Shown here one piece after another: positions 42,487 to 50,127 of a stretch of 64,000 bases of DNA (position 1 is its first letter; every line of letters begins with the position of its first letter). The notes beneath the pieces were generated by a model that did no database searches, was not told where the DNA came from, and saw only the letters and a program-made list of their open reading frames with translations. The DNA is from CAYREX01 sp964423505. GTDB lineage: Bacteria; Fermentibacterota; Fermentibacteria; Fermentibacterales; JCC-6. Location: contig CAYREX010000011.1 in NCBI GenBank assembly GCA_964423505.1, forward strand, positions 1 to 64,000. Reading direction: 5' to 3'. Made by a program: the position numbers and the translations under genes.

Positions 42487-43406
42487 CTCGCCACCTCCTC
42501 TCCGGAGAGGCCGGCCTTGCGGAGTACCGGCGAAACGTCCGTCCGGTGCCTCTCGAAGCCCTGCTCGTCCGGAGAGCCGCCCAGGGCCAGCGAGAGCAGC
42601 TGGGTGAAGTAGAGGACCGGAAGGCCGCCGCCCTCCTCGCTCTCCTGCGAGCTGTCCAGGTTGTAGAAGCAGAGCGGGCAGCTCACCACCAGGGCGTCGG
42701 CGCCCCGGTCCGAGGCCGATGCGACTATCCTGCCGCAGAGCCGCTCCGACGCGTCGGGTCTGGAGACGGAGAGGTAGGAGCCGCAGCACTCCGTCCTGAA
42801 CGGGTGCTCGACCGCCTCGGCGCCCAGCGACTCGATGAGCCCCTCTATGATGGAGGGGTCATCCGGGTCGTCCAGGCCTATCTCCGGCCCCGGACGGAGC
42901 ATCACGCAGCCGTAGTAGGGAGCCAGCCTCAGCCCCGCAAGGCTGCGGCTGACCCTGTCGGCCACGCCGTCGTAGCCGACGACGTCCCGCAGGTACTCCA
43001 TCAGGTGGAGCACCCTTACATCGCACTCGTAGTCGACCCACTCCTCCTCGGGGGCGGTGAGGTAGGCCCTCTCAGGGTCCTCGGTACGGAGGTAGGAGTT
43101 GACCCTCCTGCGGACGGTCTCGTCGCCGAGCCAGTTGTTGGTCCGCTTCAGGGTGTTGTAGCAGAAGTCGCAGATGGTCACCAGCTCCTTCTCGCCCCGG
43201 TCCCTCACCGACTTCAGTATCCTGGCGGAGGGCACCAGGTTCATCACCCTCTCGCTGGAGACCGGGGGGACCGCCCCGCAGCAGGTCCAGCTGGAGAGCT
43301 CCTCCAGCCTGAACCCGAGCCTCTCGGCCGAGTCCCTGGCCGACCTGTCCAGGTGCTGCGACCGCTCCCTGAGCGCGCAGCCCGGGTAGTAGGGTACCGA
43401 TCTCAT
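42483..43406 (-). CDS. hdrB: Heterodisulfide reductase subunit HdrB
   Basis: A 307-residue catalytic subunit with two CCG domains, which in methanogens carry non-cubane [4Fe-4S] clusters that cleave a disulfide. First domain: VPYYPGCALRERSQHLDRSA, SSWTCCGAVPPVS, ICDFCYNTL. Second: LAPYYGCVMLRPGPEI, RTECCGSYLSVS, VSCPLCFYNLD. Both are complete. In a bacterium the disulfide substrate is unknown. ATG 43406 begins 27 bases after HdrC. It contacts HdrC and HdrA. Confidence 0.94.
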   Translation of the reverse strand: MRSVPYYPGCALRERSQHLDRSARDSAERLGFRLEELSSWTCCGAVPPVSSERVMNLVPSARILKSVRDRGEKELVTICDFCYNTLKRTNNWLGDETVRRRVNSYLRTEDPERAYLTAPEEEWVDYECDVRVLHLMEYLRDVVGYDGVADRVSRSLAGLRLAPYYGCVMLRPGPEIGLDDPDDPSIIEGLIESLGAEAVEHPFRTECCGSYLSVSRPDASERLCGRIVASASDRGADALVVSCPLCFYNLDSSQESEEGGGLPVLYFTQLLSLALGGSPDEQGFERHRTDVSPVLRKAGLSGEEVAS

Positions 43407-43432
43407 TTCGCCTCCCGCGCCTGTGGCCCCCA

Positions 43433-43876
43433 TTACGTGGAGAGCTTCCTGTAGAGCCCCACCAGGCCCGGCTGGGGGACCTCCGAGGCCTTCTCCGGGT
43501 CGACCTGGTCGGGGCCGAAGTGGTCCACGCCCTCGGCCAGCGCCAGCTGGCGGGTCGCGTCCATCACCCCCTGTATGTCGATGCCCCTGGGGCACCTGAC
43601 CGTGCACTGGAAGCAGCTGGCGCAGACCCATATGGTCCCGCTGTGCAGCACCGGCCCCTCCTCTCCGAGCTGGACCAGCCTCATCATCCTGCTCGGGAGG
43701 ATGTCCATCTCCGGGGCCAGCGGGCACCCGGACGAGCAGTTGCCGCACTGGTAGCAGCTCAGCACCCTCTGGCCGCTGAGCTCGTCCACCCGCCTGGCGA
43801 ACTCCCCGCGCACCCTGCTCCGTCCGAGGGCGAGCGGCGGACCGCCCGGCCCGGCCGGGTCTCTCATCTCATGCAT
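43433..43876 (-). CDS. hdrC: Heterodisulfide reductase subunit HdrC
   Basis: A 147-residue iron-sulfur relay between HdrA and HdrB, with two ferredoxin motifs: CYQCGNCSSGCPLAPEMDIL and CASCFQCTVRCPRGIDIQGV. The start at 43876 is supported by GGAG nine bases upstream; the ATG at 43867, overlapping the protease stop as ATGA, is an alternative. The N-terminus is a charged linker. Confidence 0.9.
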   Translation of the reverse strand: MHEMRDPAGPGGPPLALGRSRVRGEFARRVDELSGQRVLSCYQCGNCSSGCPLAPEMDILPSRMMRLVQLGEEGPVLHSGTIWVCASCFQCTVRCPRGIDIQGVMDATRQLALAEGVDHFGPDQVDPEKASEVPQPGLVGLYRKLST

Positions 43877-44361
43877 ACAGAGGCACTCCCTCCGGGCTCG
43901 CCCGGCCGGCCTGCTCCGCCCGCCGGGCAGCACTCCCTTCTCGCTATCTCCTCCGCCAGCGACCTGACCGAGGAGGCCAGCTCTTCGCAGAGCTCCTCGG
44001 TGTAGCGGTCCGGCGGCTCTATCTCTATCCCGTAGTAGACCGAGGCCGAAGGCATGGGGAGCCCCAGGCTGCGTCCCGCCTCCAGAACCTCCGGAAGGGC
44101 CAGGTGGTGGGCGGAGACCGGCGGGCTCCCTTCGATGTGGCGCCCCATCTCCAGCTCCAGCAGGGTACCGGTGGGGAACCGTCCGGTCGAGACCGAGTCG
44201 ACCACCACGAGCCTGTCGAAGCCGGCAAGCTCCCCCATGAGCCGCACCGGAGCGGCAGACGAGAGCAGGACCGTGCTTCCCTCCATCAGCTCGCCCAGGA
44301 GCTCCGAGACCCGGTGTCCTATGGAGTCGTCCCCGAGGATGGGGTTGCCCATCCCGAGCAC
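43864..44361 (-). CDS. [NiFe] hydrogenase maturation endopeptidase (HycI/HoxW family)
   Basis: A 165-residue protease that removes the C-terminal tail of the large subunit after Ni insertion. VLGMGNPILGDDSIGHRVSE contains the nickel-sensing Asp; the second Asp is in RLVVVDSVSTGRFP; the His motif is VSAHHLALPEVLEAG. It is the first clear hydrogenase gene of the operon and its presumed substrate (the MvhA tail) is the last gene. The GTG at 44361 gives the family's usual N-terminus; CTG 44382, overlapping the stop of the preceding gene, is less likely. Confidence 0.85.
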   Translation of the reverse strand: MLGMGNPILGDDSIGHRVSELLGELMEGSTVLLSSAAPVRLMGELAGFDRLVVVDSVSTGRFPTGTLLELEMGRHIEGSPPVSAHHLALPEVLEAGRSLGLPMPSASVYYGIEIEPPDRYTEELCEELASSVRSLAEEIARRECCPAGGAGRPGEPGGSASVCMR

Positions 44362-44378
44362 GACGGTTCGCGGGGCGG

Positions 44379-44732
44379 TCAGGGACCCCAGACGGTCCCC
44401 CTCTCCACCGCCCTGTCGAAGTAGGTCCAGAAGTAGCTCACCATCTCGGTCTCGCTGAAGGTGTCTATCAGCTCCGCGTGGGCTATCGAGTCCAGCCTTG
44501 CGTCCAGCAGCGGGTCCCGCATCCGGGCCTCCGCGAGGACGTGGCCGACCTCCGAGCAGTCCGCCTCGCTCCCTATCTCGTCGAACCTCGCCCTTATCTC
44601 CGCCGGGAGGGCCTGCCGGAACGTCTCCAGCCGCTCCTCCCTCATCTCCGTGCGGCTCCGCCTCGCGCAGGAGGCCGGACCGGCCAGCATTGCGGAGAGA
44701 AGCAGAGCCAGAAGAGCGGATGCCGGCCTCAT
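44379..44732 (-). CDS. Hypothetical exported protein
   Basis: A 117-residue protein with a signal peptide (ASALLALLLSAMLAGPASC) and a Cys at the cleavage region, though the lipobox is poor (Pro at -3). The mature part is acidic and helical (EIGSEADCSEVGHVLAEARM, FSETEMVSYFWTYFDRAVER). No family is recognised. It lies 9 bases downstream of the PorV-like gene and directly before the protease gene, so it may be co-transcribed with either. Confidence 0.6.
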   Translation of the reverse strand: MRPASALLALLLSAMLAGPASCARRSRTEMREERLETFRQALPAEIRARFDEIGSEADCSEVGHVLAEARMRDPLLDARLDSIAHAELIDTFSETEMVSYFWTYFDRAVERGTVWGP

Positions 44733-44741
44733 GCCTCCCCG

Positions 44742-45647
44742 TCAGAGCTTCAGCGAGAGGCTGATCCTGTGGATGCTGCCGAGGTCGGCGAACGGCTTGA
44801 AGGCGTAGTCGAGGGAGAGGTCGTTCCACCTGGCGCCCATGCCGTAGGCCAGGGCGTCCACGATGCCTCCCCCGGCCTCGTCCGCCGCCTCCAGGTCGCG
44901 CAGGTTACCGCCGACCCTGACCGAGAGCATGCTCACCGGGTCGAACTCCGCGCCCAGCGCGAAGTCGGGGTCGCCGCTGAAGGGCAGCGTGGCGTCGGCG
45001 GCCACCGTCAGGCGTCCGTCCAGCAGGTCCGCCGAGGCTCCCCCGGCGACCTCGGTGGGGAGCGGGTCGTTCTGCTCGTAGAAGGCCGCGGTCTGGATGC
45101 CCGCGTTGCGGACGGCCAGGCCCAGGGTGACCCAGGAGGGTCTGTAGAGGGCGCCGGCGTCGACCATGAAGGCGTTGCCGCTGTAGGTGTCTATGCTCGA
45201 GTAGACGAACCTGGCGCTGACGCCTACGGAGAGCCCCTCGGAGAGGCTCCTGGCGTAGGAGCCGGAGAGGGCGACGCTGTGCGACCCGAACTCCTCTCCC
45301 GTGCCGGTCGGCTCGGTCATCGTCGTCCGATCGAAGCTGCCGCCGTAGAAGTAGTTCAGCGAAGCGCCCACCGCGTCCCGGTCGTAGGGTCTGGCCCACC
45401 CGGCGAACCCGGCCTGCATGTCCATCAGGTAGCCCGTGTACGTGGAGGTGAAGGTCTGGCCGGAGAGGGTGGTGAGAGAAGCCGGGTTCCAGTAGAGGCC
45501 CATCGGGTCGTCCTGCGCGGCCGTGAACGCCCCGCCCATGGCGACCGCCCGGGCCCCGGCGGGCACCCTCAGGAAGGTGAATCCGGAGGTGCTGGCCGCC
45601 AGTCCGACGGAGAGAACCAGCAGGGTTGCTACCGGGAACTTGTGCAT
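44742..45647 (-). CDS. PorV/PorQ-family outer-membrane protein
   Basis: A 301-residue barrel with a signal peptide (VATLLVLSVGLAASTSG). The N-terminal FLRVPAGARAVAMGGAFTAA, QDDPMGLYWNPASLTTLSG block is diagnostic of PorV/PorQ-family (UPF0164-like) FadL-type barrels; the C-terminus ends SIHRISLSLKL. PorV takes part in type IX secretion in Bacteroidota. The FlgD-like tails on two enzymes in the window make a link plausible, but no other T9SS gene is visible. ATG 45647 chosen for its signal peptide. Confidence 0.85.
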   Translation of the reverse strand: MHKFPVATLLVLSVGLAASTSGFTFLRVPAGARAVAMGGAFTAAQDDPMGLYWNPASLTTLSGQTFTSTYTGYLMDMQAGFAGWARPYDRDAVGASLNYFYGGSFDRTTMTEPTGTGEEFGSHSVALSGSYARSLSEGLSVGVSARFVYSSIDTYSGNAFMVDAGALYRPSWVTLGLAVRNAGIQTAAFYEQNDPLPTEVAGGASADLLDGRLTVAADATLPFSGDPDFALGAEFDPVSMLSVRVGGNLRDLEAADEAGGGIVDALAYGMGARWNDLSLDYAFKPFADLGSIHRISLSLKL

Positions 45648-45693
45648 GTTCGCTACGCTCCGTTCAAGGGCTTCCTGGCCGGTGCAGTGTAGA

Positions 45694-46140
45694 CTACGGT
45701 TGCGCCGCTTCCAGGTCAACCGGCTCGAGGGCCCACAGGAGGGCTGCGCTGTCGCTCAGCGCGCCCCTCGTCATGTCGGTCGCCCGGAGGACCGCCAGCC
45801 TAGCCTCGGCGGCCTCGCCGGGCCCAAGCTCGATGACGGGAAGGTCGTCCGGCATCGTGTCCGTGAGGACCCAGCCGTCACCACACACGGATAACTCCAG
45901 GTCGAGCACGTTGTTCCCGCCCATGCCCACGAAGAAGCCGCCGCCGGTGGAGTCCGGCGGGTAGACGGCCAGCGTGCAGGGCTCCAGAAGGTAGAGCTCG
46001 ACCACCTCCAGCGCCGTGCCGGTGTAGCCCCTGGCGGCCAGGGTGCCGAGGAAGTCCTCGGCCTCCCGGCGGAGCTCTCCGCCCTCCGGTCCCGTCGCCG
46101 CCGATGCGAGCAGCAGCAGGATGCTTGCGAGAGCAGTCAA
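45694..46140 (-). CDS. Hypothetical exported protein
   Basis: A 148-residue protein with an N-terminal signal segment (TALASILLLLASAATGPEGG) and an acidic mature domain containing TLAVYPPDSTGGGFFVGMGG, VCGDGWVLTDTMPDDLPVIE. No known domain is recognised. It follows the orphan permease pair by 1 base, so it may be the last gene of that operon; it lacks the length of a solute-binding protein. Confidence 0.6.
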   Translation of the reverse strand: MTALASILLLLASAATGPEGGELRREAEDFLGTLAARGYTGTALEVVELYLLEPCTLAVYPPDSTGGGFFVGMGGNNVLDLELSVCGDGWVLTDTMPDDLPVIELGPGEAAEARLAVLRATDMTRGALSDSAALLWALEPVDLEAAQP

Positions 46141-46141
46141 G

Positions 46142-46927
46142 TCAGTCCTTGATGCCGGACCGGGAGTAGCTGGCCACTATCCTCTTCTGGGCTGCCAGGA
46201 AGAGCAGGATGAGCGGCATCGTGCAGAAGGTGGAGGCCGCCATGAGGAGCTGGTAGTTGCTGGACTGCTCCTGGTTGAAGTAGGAGAGGCCGACCTGGAG
46301 GACTCGCAGCTCCTCGGAGTGGGTCACCACCAGGGGCCACATGAAGCTGTTCCATGAGCCTATGACGTTGAAGAGGAGGGCGGTGATGATGACCGACTTG
46401 GAGAGCGGCAGGACCACGGTCCAGAGGTATCTGAGACGGCTGCAGCCGTCCAGCTTCGCCGCCTCCCAGAGTGAGACCGGTATGGTCCTGAAGTGCTGAC
46501 GGAGCAGGAAGATGGTGAAGACGTTGGCCACCCAGGGGACGATGAGCGCCATGTACGTGTTTATCCAGCCCAGCTTCGACAGTATGACGTACGAGGGGGC
46601 CAGGTAGACCGGCTGCGGCACCATCATCGTGGAGAGGAAGAGGAGGAAGAGGGTGTCCCGGCCGGGGAAGCGCATCATGGCGAAGGCGTAGGCGGCCAGG
46701 CTGCCGGTTATCAGCACGCCGGTGGCGCTGAGGACCGTTACGAGGATGGTGTTGCCGAAGTAGAGGGCGAAGGGGACCCTGGTCCAGGCCTCCACATAGT
46801 TCGACAGGCCGCCCTGCTCCAGGGAGGTCATTATCATCCAGAGGAAGGGCATCATCATCACGATTCCGCCCAGGACCAGCAGCGAGTGCTTGCCGGCGCG
46901 GAGGGCCATCACCCTTGTCGAAGCCAT
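46142..46927 (-). CDS. Carbohydrate ABC transporter permease, MalG type (second set)
   Basis: A 261-residue permease of the UgpE/MalG type: IVMMMPFLWMIMTSLEQG, six spans, and EAA loop LWEAAKLDGCSRLRYLWTVV; C-terminus FLAAQKRIVASYSRSGIKD. The ATG overlaps the stop of the MalF-type gene (TGATG). Unlike the set at 7.4-10.4 kb, no binding protein is adjacent. Both sets lack an ATPase. Confidence 0.92.
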   Translation of the reverse strand: MASTRVMALRAGKHSLLVLGGIVMMMPFLWMIMTSLEQGGLSNYVEAWTRVPFALYFGNTILVTVLSATGVLITGSLAAYAFAMMRFPGRDTLFLLFLSTMMVPQPVYLAPSYVILSKLGWINTYMALIVPWVANVFTIFLLRQHFRTIPVSLWEAAKLDGCSRLRYLWTVVLPLSKSVIITALLFNVIGSWNSFMWPLVVTHSEELRVLQVGLSYFNQEQSSNYQLLMAASTFCTMPLILLFLAAQKRIVASYSRSGIKD

Positions 46928-47871
46928 CAGCTGTAGTGCACCTTCCTGCCGGCGAGCCGGCGCTGGATGACCGTCAGGGTGAGGAGTATGAGGAAGAGGA
47001 AGACGGATATCGCGCTGGCGTAGCCTATGTCGAACCGGTCGAACGCCTTCTGGAACAGGTAGAAGACAATTACGTTGGTGGTGCCCAGCGGGCCGCCGCC
47101 GGGCGGCGGCGTCATGACGTAGACCAGCGCGAAGGTCTGGAACGAGACTATCGTGCTCATGATGAGGACGTAGTAGGTGGTCGGCGACAGCATCGGCCAG
47201 GTCACGTGCCTGAACGTCCCCCACCTGCCCGCCCCGTCGAGCCTGGCCGCCTCGTAGTACATGTTCGGGATGTTCTCCAGGCCCGCCAGGAAGAGCACTG
47301 TGTTGTAGCCGGTGCTCTTCCAGATGCTGACTATCATCAGGGAGACCAGCGCCAGGCTGGGGCCGGCCAGTATCCCCTTCGGGTGTATGCCCAGCGGCGA
47401 GAGGAGCATCTCGAAGATGCCACGGGGCTCCCGGAGCCAGAGCAGCGGCTCTCCGCCGAGCGAGGTGATGATGCCGTTGATCGGGCCGGCCTCCGGGTTG
47501 AATAGCCAGGTCCAGACCACGGACACCGCGACCGCGGAGGTCACCACCGGCAGGAAGTAGAGCGTCCTGTAGAAGCCCTTGCCGCTCAGCCTGCCACGGA
47601 GCAGCATGGCCAGGCAGAGGGGTATGATTATGCCCAGCGGCACCACCCCGAGGACGAAGAAGAGTGTGTTTATCACGCTCTGCCAGAACCGGGCGTCCGA
47701 CAGCATCCTGGCGTAGTTGCCGAAGCCCACGAAGCCGTGGAAACCGCCTATGTCGTAGTCGGTGAAGGAGGCGACGAAGGAGCTGAGGATGGGCAGTGTC
47801 CTGAACACCAGGACGATGACGAGGGCCGGGAGGATGTACAGGTACGGTGTGAGCCGCTGCCTGAGCTTCAC
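46927..47871 (-). CDS. Carbohydrate ABC transporter permease, MalF type (second set)
   Basis: A 314-residue permease with LTPYLYILPALVIVLVFR at the N-terminus, six spans, and an EAA motif YYEAARLDGAGRWGTFRHVT; it partners the MalG-type protein downstream. It starts 2 bases after the stop of the ComEA-ComEC-like gene, so it may share that gene's transcript. No solute-binding protein is found within several genes, so the pair uses a binding protein coded elsewhere or one lost from this locus. Confidence 0.92.
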   Translation of the reverse strand: MKLRQRLTPYLYILPALVIVLVFRTLPILSSFVASFTDYDIGGFHGFVGFGNYARMLSDARFWQSVINTLFFVLGVVPLGIIIPLCLAMLLRGRLSGKGFYRTLYFLPVVTSAVAVSVVWTWLFNPEAGPINGIITSLGGEPLLWLREPRGIFEMLLSPLGIHPKGILAGPSLALVSLMIVSIWKSTGYNTVLFLAGLENIPNMYYEAARLDGAGRWGTFRHVTWPMLSPTTYYVLIMSTIVSFQTFALVYVMTPPPGGGPLGTTNVIVFYLFQKAFDRFDIGYASAISVFLFLILLTLTVIQRRLAGRKVHYS

Positions 47872-47873
47872 TC

Positions 47874-48974
47874 TCAGTCTCCTGGCTGTACGCCGGTTCG
47901 GGTGGTTACGCTGAACGCGTTTCCATCGGTAAGGAGAACAATAGTCCCCTGCAGGTCGGTACGCAAGATGTCCGCGCCCAGCTCACCGTACATCGCGAGT
48001 ATCGCCGGGTTCGGGTGGCCGAAGGGGTTGTCCCGCCCGCAGGAGACTACTGCCAGCTGGGGTCTCACCCTCCTTGCCCAGGGCAGGAAGTCGGATGAGA
48101 TGCTGCCGTGGTGCGGGACCTTCAGCACGGTCACGGGTGTCGCCCCCGGGGTCAGCTCCCTCTGGGAGTCGGACTCGATGTCCCCGGTCAGAAGCATGGA
48201 GAAGCCGCCGCACTCGACGGAGAGAACCGCCGATGCCTCGTTCACGTCCGGGTCCGCGCCGCCGCCGGAGGAGACCACATGGACCGACACCTCCTCCGAG
48301 AGCCGGAATGTCTCCCCCCCGGCGAGGATCCCGTAGTCGCATCCCTCCTCCAGCACCGCCTCCAGGAAGTCCTCGTAGAGGAAGGAGGAGTGGGCCATAC
48401 CCGGGTCGAGGACCCGGAGCACCTCGAAGCGCCTGACCACAGAGGCCAGCCCTCCGACATGGTCGGCGTGGGGATGGGAGAGGGCCACCACGTCAAGCGT
48501 GTCCACCCCGGCCGCCATCAGCCTGGCGACCACCGCCGGCTCCACCGGCCCCCCCTCGTCCGGCCCGCCGTCAAAGAGCCAGACCTCTCCGCCGCGCGCC
48601 CTCAGCAGGATCGCGTCCCCCTGGCCCACGTCCAGCACGCGCACCTCCAGCAGCGGCTCTGCGACCTCCTCCCGGGGGAGCCAGTGCGACGTGTCCCGGA
48701 GCGCCCCGGCGGCGTCGCCCACCGTGACCAGGCCGGCGAGGGACTCCATCGTGGAGGGGCCGATGCCGCTCACCATCTCGAGGTCCTCCACCGAGAGGAA
48801 CGGGCCGTACGTCTCCCGGAACTCCACGATGGCCGCCGCCTTCGCCGGGCCGATGCCCGGGAGGGTCTCGAGCTCCCTCTCGCCCGCCCGGTTGATGTCG
48901 ACAGGGTCGTGAGACAGGAGGGAACCGATAAGTAAAAGAGCCAAAAGCAGGTCGGTTACTTGACACCGGCACAT
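47874..48974 (-). CDS. ComEA helix-hairpin-helix fused to a ComEC-type metallo-beta-lactamase domain
   Basis: A 366-residue protein with an N-terminal hydrophobic signal (DLLLALLLIGSLLSHD). Residues about 25-85 are a ComEA-like double helix-hairpin-helix (VDINRAGERELETLPGIGPA, SVEDLEMVSGIGPSTMESLA) that binds DNA. Residues about 115-360 are the ComEC C-terminal nuclease-like domain: LDVGQGDAILLRARGGE, LSHPHADHVGGL, MLLTGDIES and KVPHHGSISSD with the metal ligands. The ComEC membrane channel is absent. It could be a secreted or periplasmic DNA-binding nuclease for uptake or scavenging; function is inferred. Confidence 0.85.
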   Translation of the reverse strand: MCRCQVTDLLLALLLIGSLLSHDPVDINRAGERELETLPGIGPAKAAAIVEFRETYGPFLSVEDLEMVSGIGPSTMESLAGLVTVGDAAGALRDTSHWLPREEVAEPLLEVRVLDVGQGDAILLRARGGEVWLFDGGPDEGGPVEPAVVARLMAAGVDTLDVVALSHPHADHVGGLASVVRRFEVLRVLDPGMAHSSFLYEDFLEAVLEEGCDYGILAGGETFRLSEEVSVHVVSSGGGADPDVNEASAVLSVECGGFSMLLTGDIESDSQRELTPGATPVTVLKVPHHGSISSDFLPWARRVRPQLAVVSCGRDNPFGHPNPAILAMYGELGADILRTDLQGTIVLLTDGNAFSVTTRTGVQPGD

Positions 48975-49018
48975 GTCTGCTGCAGCATACCTCCGCTCAT
49001 CATGAGAAGGGGGTTCAC

Positions 49019-49459
49019 ATGAGGAACCTTTTGCTTGCTTCCACGGCCCTGCTGATTGCCGTCCCGGCGGTATCGTCCGCCGGCGACCTGAGGCTCGAGG
49101 ACAGCAGCTTCAGCACCCTCGCCTATATAAGGGAGAACGGCAGGATAGAGAACGCCTCGTTCCAGACCATCGGCTACGTGAGGGACGACGGCAGGATAGA
49201 GGACGACGCCTTCCGCACGCTCGGCTACATAGACGAGGACGGCCGCATAGAGAGCGCCGACTTCGAGCTGCTCTACACCCTCGAGCCGGACGGCAGGCTG
49301 ACGGACACCGGCTTCATGAAGGTGGCCGAGATACAGAGCGACGGCACGGTGGAGGACGCCGGCTTCAGGGTCCTCCTCTACGCCGAGGGCAGCCAGGAGG
49401 ACATGAGCCGGCGGATAGCCGCCTTCCTGGTATTCTTCTCCGACCTCCTGGAGGAGTAG
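49019..49459 (+). CDS. Exported repeat protein, 5-fold beta-flower type
   Basis: A 146-residue protein with a signal peptide (LLASTALLIAVPAVSSAG) followed by about five tandem 17-residue repeats: IRENGRIENASFQTIGY, VRDDGRIEDDAFRTLGY, IDEDGRIESADFELLYT, LEPDGRLTDTGFMKVAE, IQSDGTVEDAGFRVLLY. The DG-R-[IL]-x-[DN]-x-x-F pattern is that of the 5-fold beta-flower family seen in Bacteroidota, where function is unknown. The repeats probably form one closed propeller-like ring. The C-terminal 30 residues are helical. ATG 49019 after GAAGGGGG. Confidence 0.75.
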   Translation: MRNLLLASTALLIAVPAVSSAGDLRLEDSSFSTLAYIRENGRIENASFQTIGYVRDDGRIEDDAFRTLGYIDEDGRIESADFELLYTLEPDGRLTDTGFMKVAEIQSDGTVEDAGFRVLLYAEGSQEDMSRRIAAFLVFFSDLLEE

Positions 49460-49483
49460 CCCGGTCAGACAGCCTTGACGTCA

Positions 49484-49512
49484 CCCCCGGTGAACATATG
49501 TATAGCCGGGGG
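49484..49512. promoter_or_regulatory. LexA operator (SOS box) before lexA
   Basis: A dyad around ACATATGT: CCCCCGGTGAACAT/ATGTATAGCCGGGGG, matching at most positions. The core GAACATATGTAT resembles the Gram-positive-type SOS box GAACATATGTTC. It lies 7 bases before the lexA start and overlaps the ribosome binding site, so LexA binding would block its own expression. Confidence 0.7.
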
Positions 49513-49518
49513 TGATCC

Positions 49519-50127
49519 ATGGAAGACCTGACGGACAGACAGAGGCAGGTCCTGGGCTTCATCCGGGACTACATATCCGCCCATTCCTATCCTCCCACCA
49601 TCCGGGAGATACAGCACTTCCTCGGCGTGCGCAGCACGAAGGGCGTGAAGGACCACGTCGACAGGCTCGTGGACAAGGGCTACCTGCGCCGGACAGACGG
49701 GGCCGCCCGCGCCATAGAGCTCGTCGACGGCGGGTCCGGCGACAGCGGCACGATGGTCCCGGTGGTCGGCCGCGTGGCGGCGGGGAGGCCGCTCCTGGCC
49801 ACCTCCGACATAGAGGGGTACCTCCCGGTCTCCGCCGGCATCGCCAGGACGCCCGGCATGTTCTTTCTCAGGGTCTCCGGCGCCAGCATGGAGGGCGCGG
49901 GCATCCTGGAGGACGACATGGTCCTGGTCCGTCCACAGCCATTCGTCGAGCAGGGGGAGATAGCGGTGGTTATGGTCGAGGACGAGGCCACTGTGAAGCG
50001 GTTCTACAGGAGGGGAGACGAGGTGGAGCTCCGCTCCGAGAACCCGGCCTTCCCCCCGATGCTCTACCGGGACGGGTCGGAGGTCAGGGTCATAGGCAAG
50101 GTGGTGGCTCTCTACCGCGAGCTCTAG
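49519..50127 (+). CDS. lexA: LexA repressor
   Basis: A 202-residue SOS repressor. The N-terminal winged helix-turn-helix is LTDRQRQVLGFIRDYISAHS, YPPTIREIQHFLGVRST. The self-cleavage site is A88-G89 in GRVAAGRP; the catalytic pair is S123 (SGASMEGAGI) and K160 (EDEATVKRFY). All needed residues are present, so RecA-stimulated autocleavage should work. The length equals E. coli LexA. The gene is convergent with a HAD phosphatase, whose stop overlaps its own. Confidence 0.96.
   Translation: MEDLTDRQRQVLGFIRDYISAHSYPPTIREIQHFLGVRSTKGVKDHVDRLVDKGYLRRTDGAARAIELVDGGSGDSGTMVPVVGRVAAGRPLLATSDIEGYLPVSAGIARTPGMFFLRVSGASMEGAGILEDDMVLVRPQPFVEQGEIAVVMVEDEATVKRFYRRGDEVELRSENPAFPPMLYRDGSEVRVIGKVVALYREL

Noticed and set aside
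40405..42612. A 735-codon open frame on the plus strand
   Set aside because: Antisense to hdrA, which has all expected cluster motifs. Long antisense frames are common in high-GC genes.
49115..49380. Regular spacing of similar sequence that could suggest a CRISPR array
   Set aside because: The period is 51 bases of coding repeats (17 residues) in one open frame, with diverged third positions; no spacer structure.
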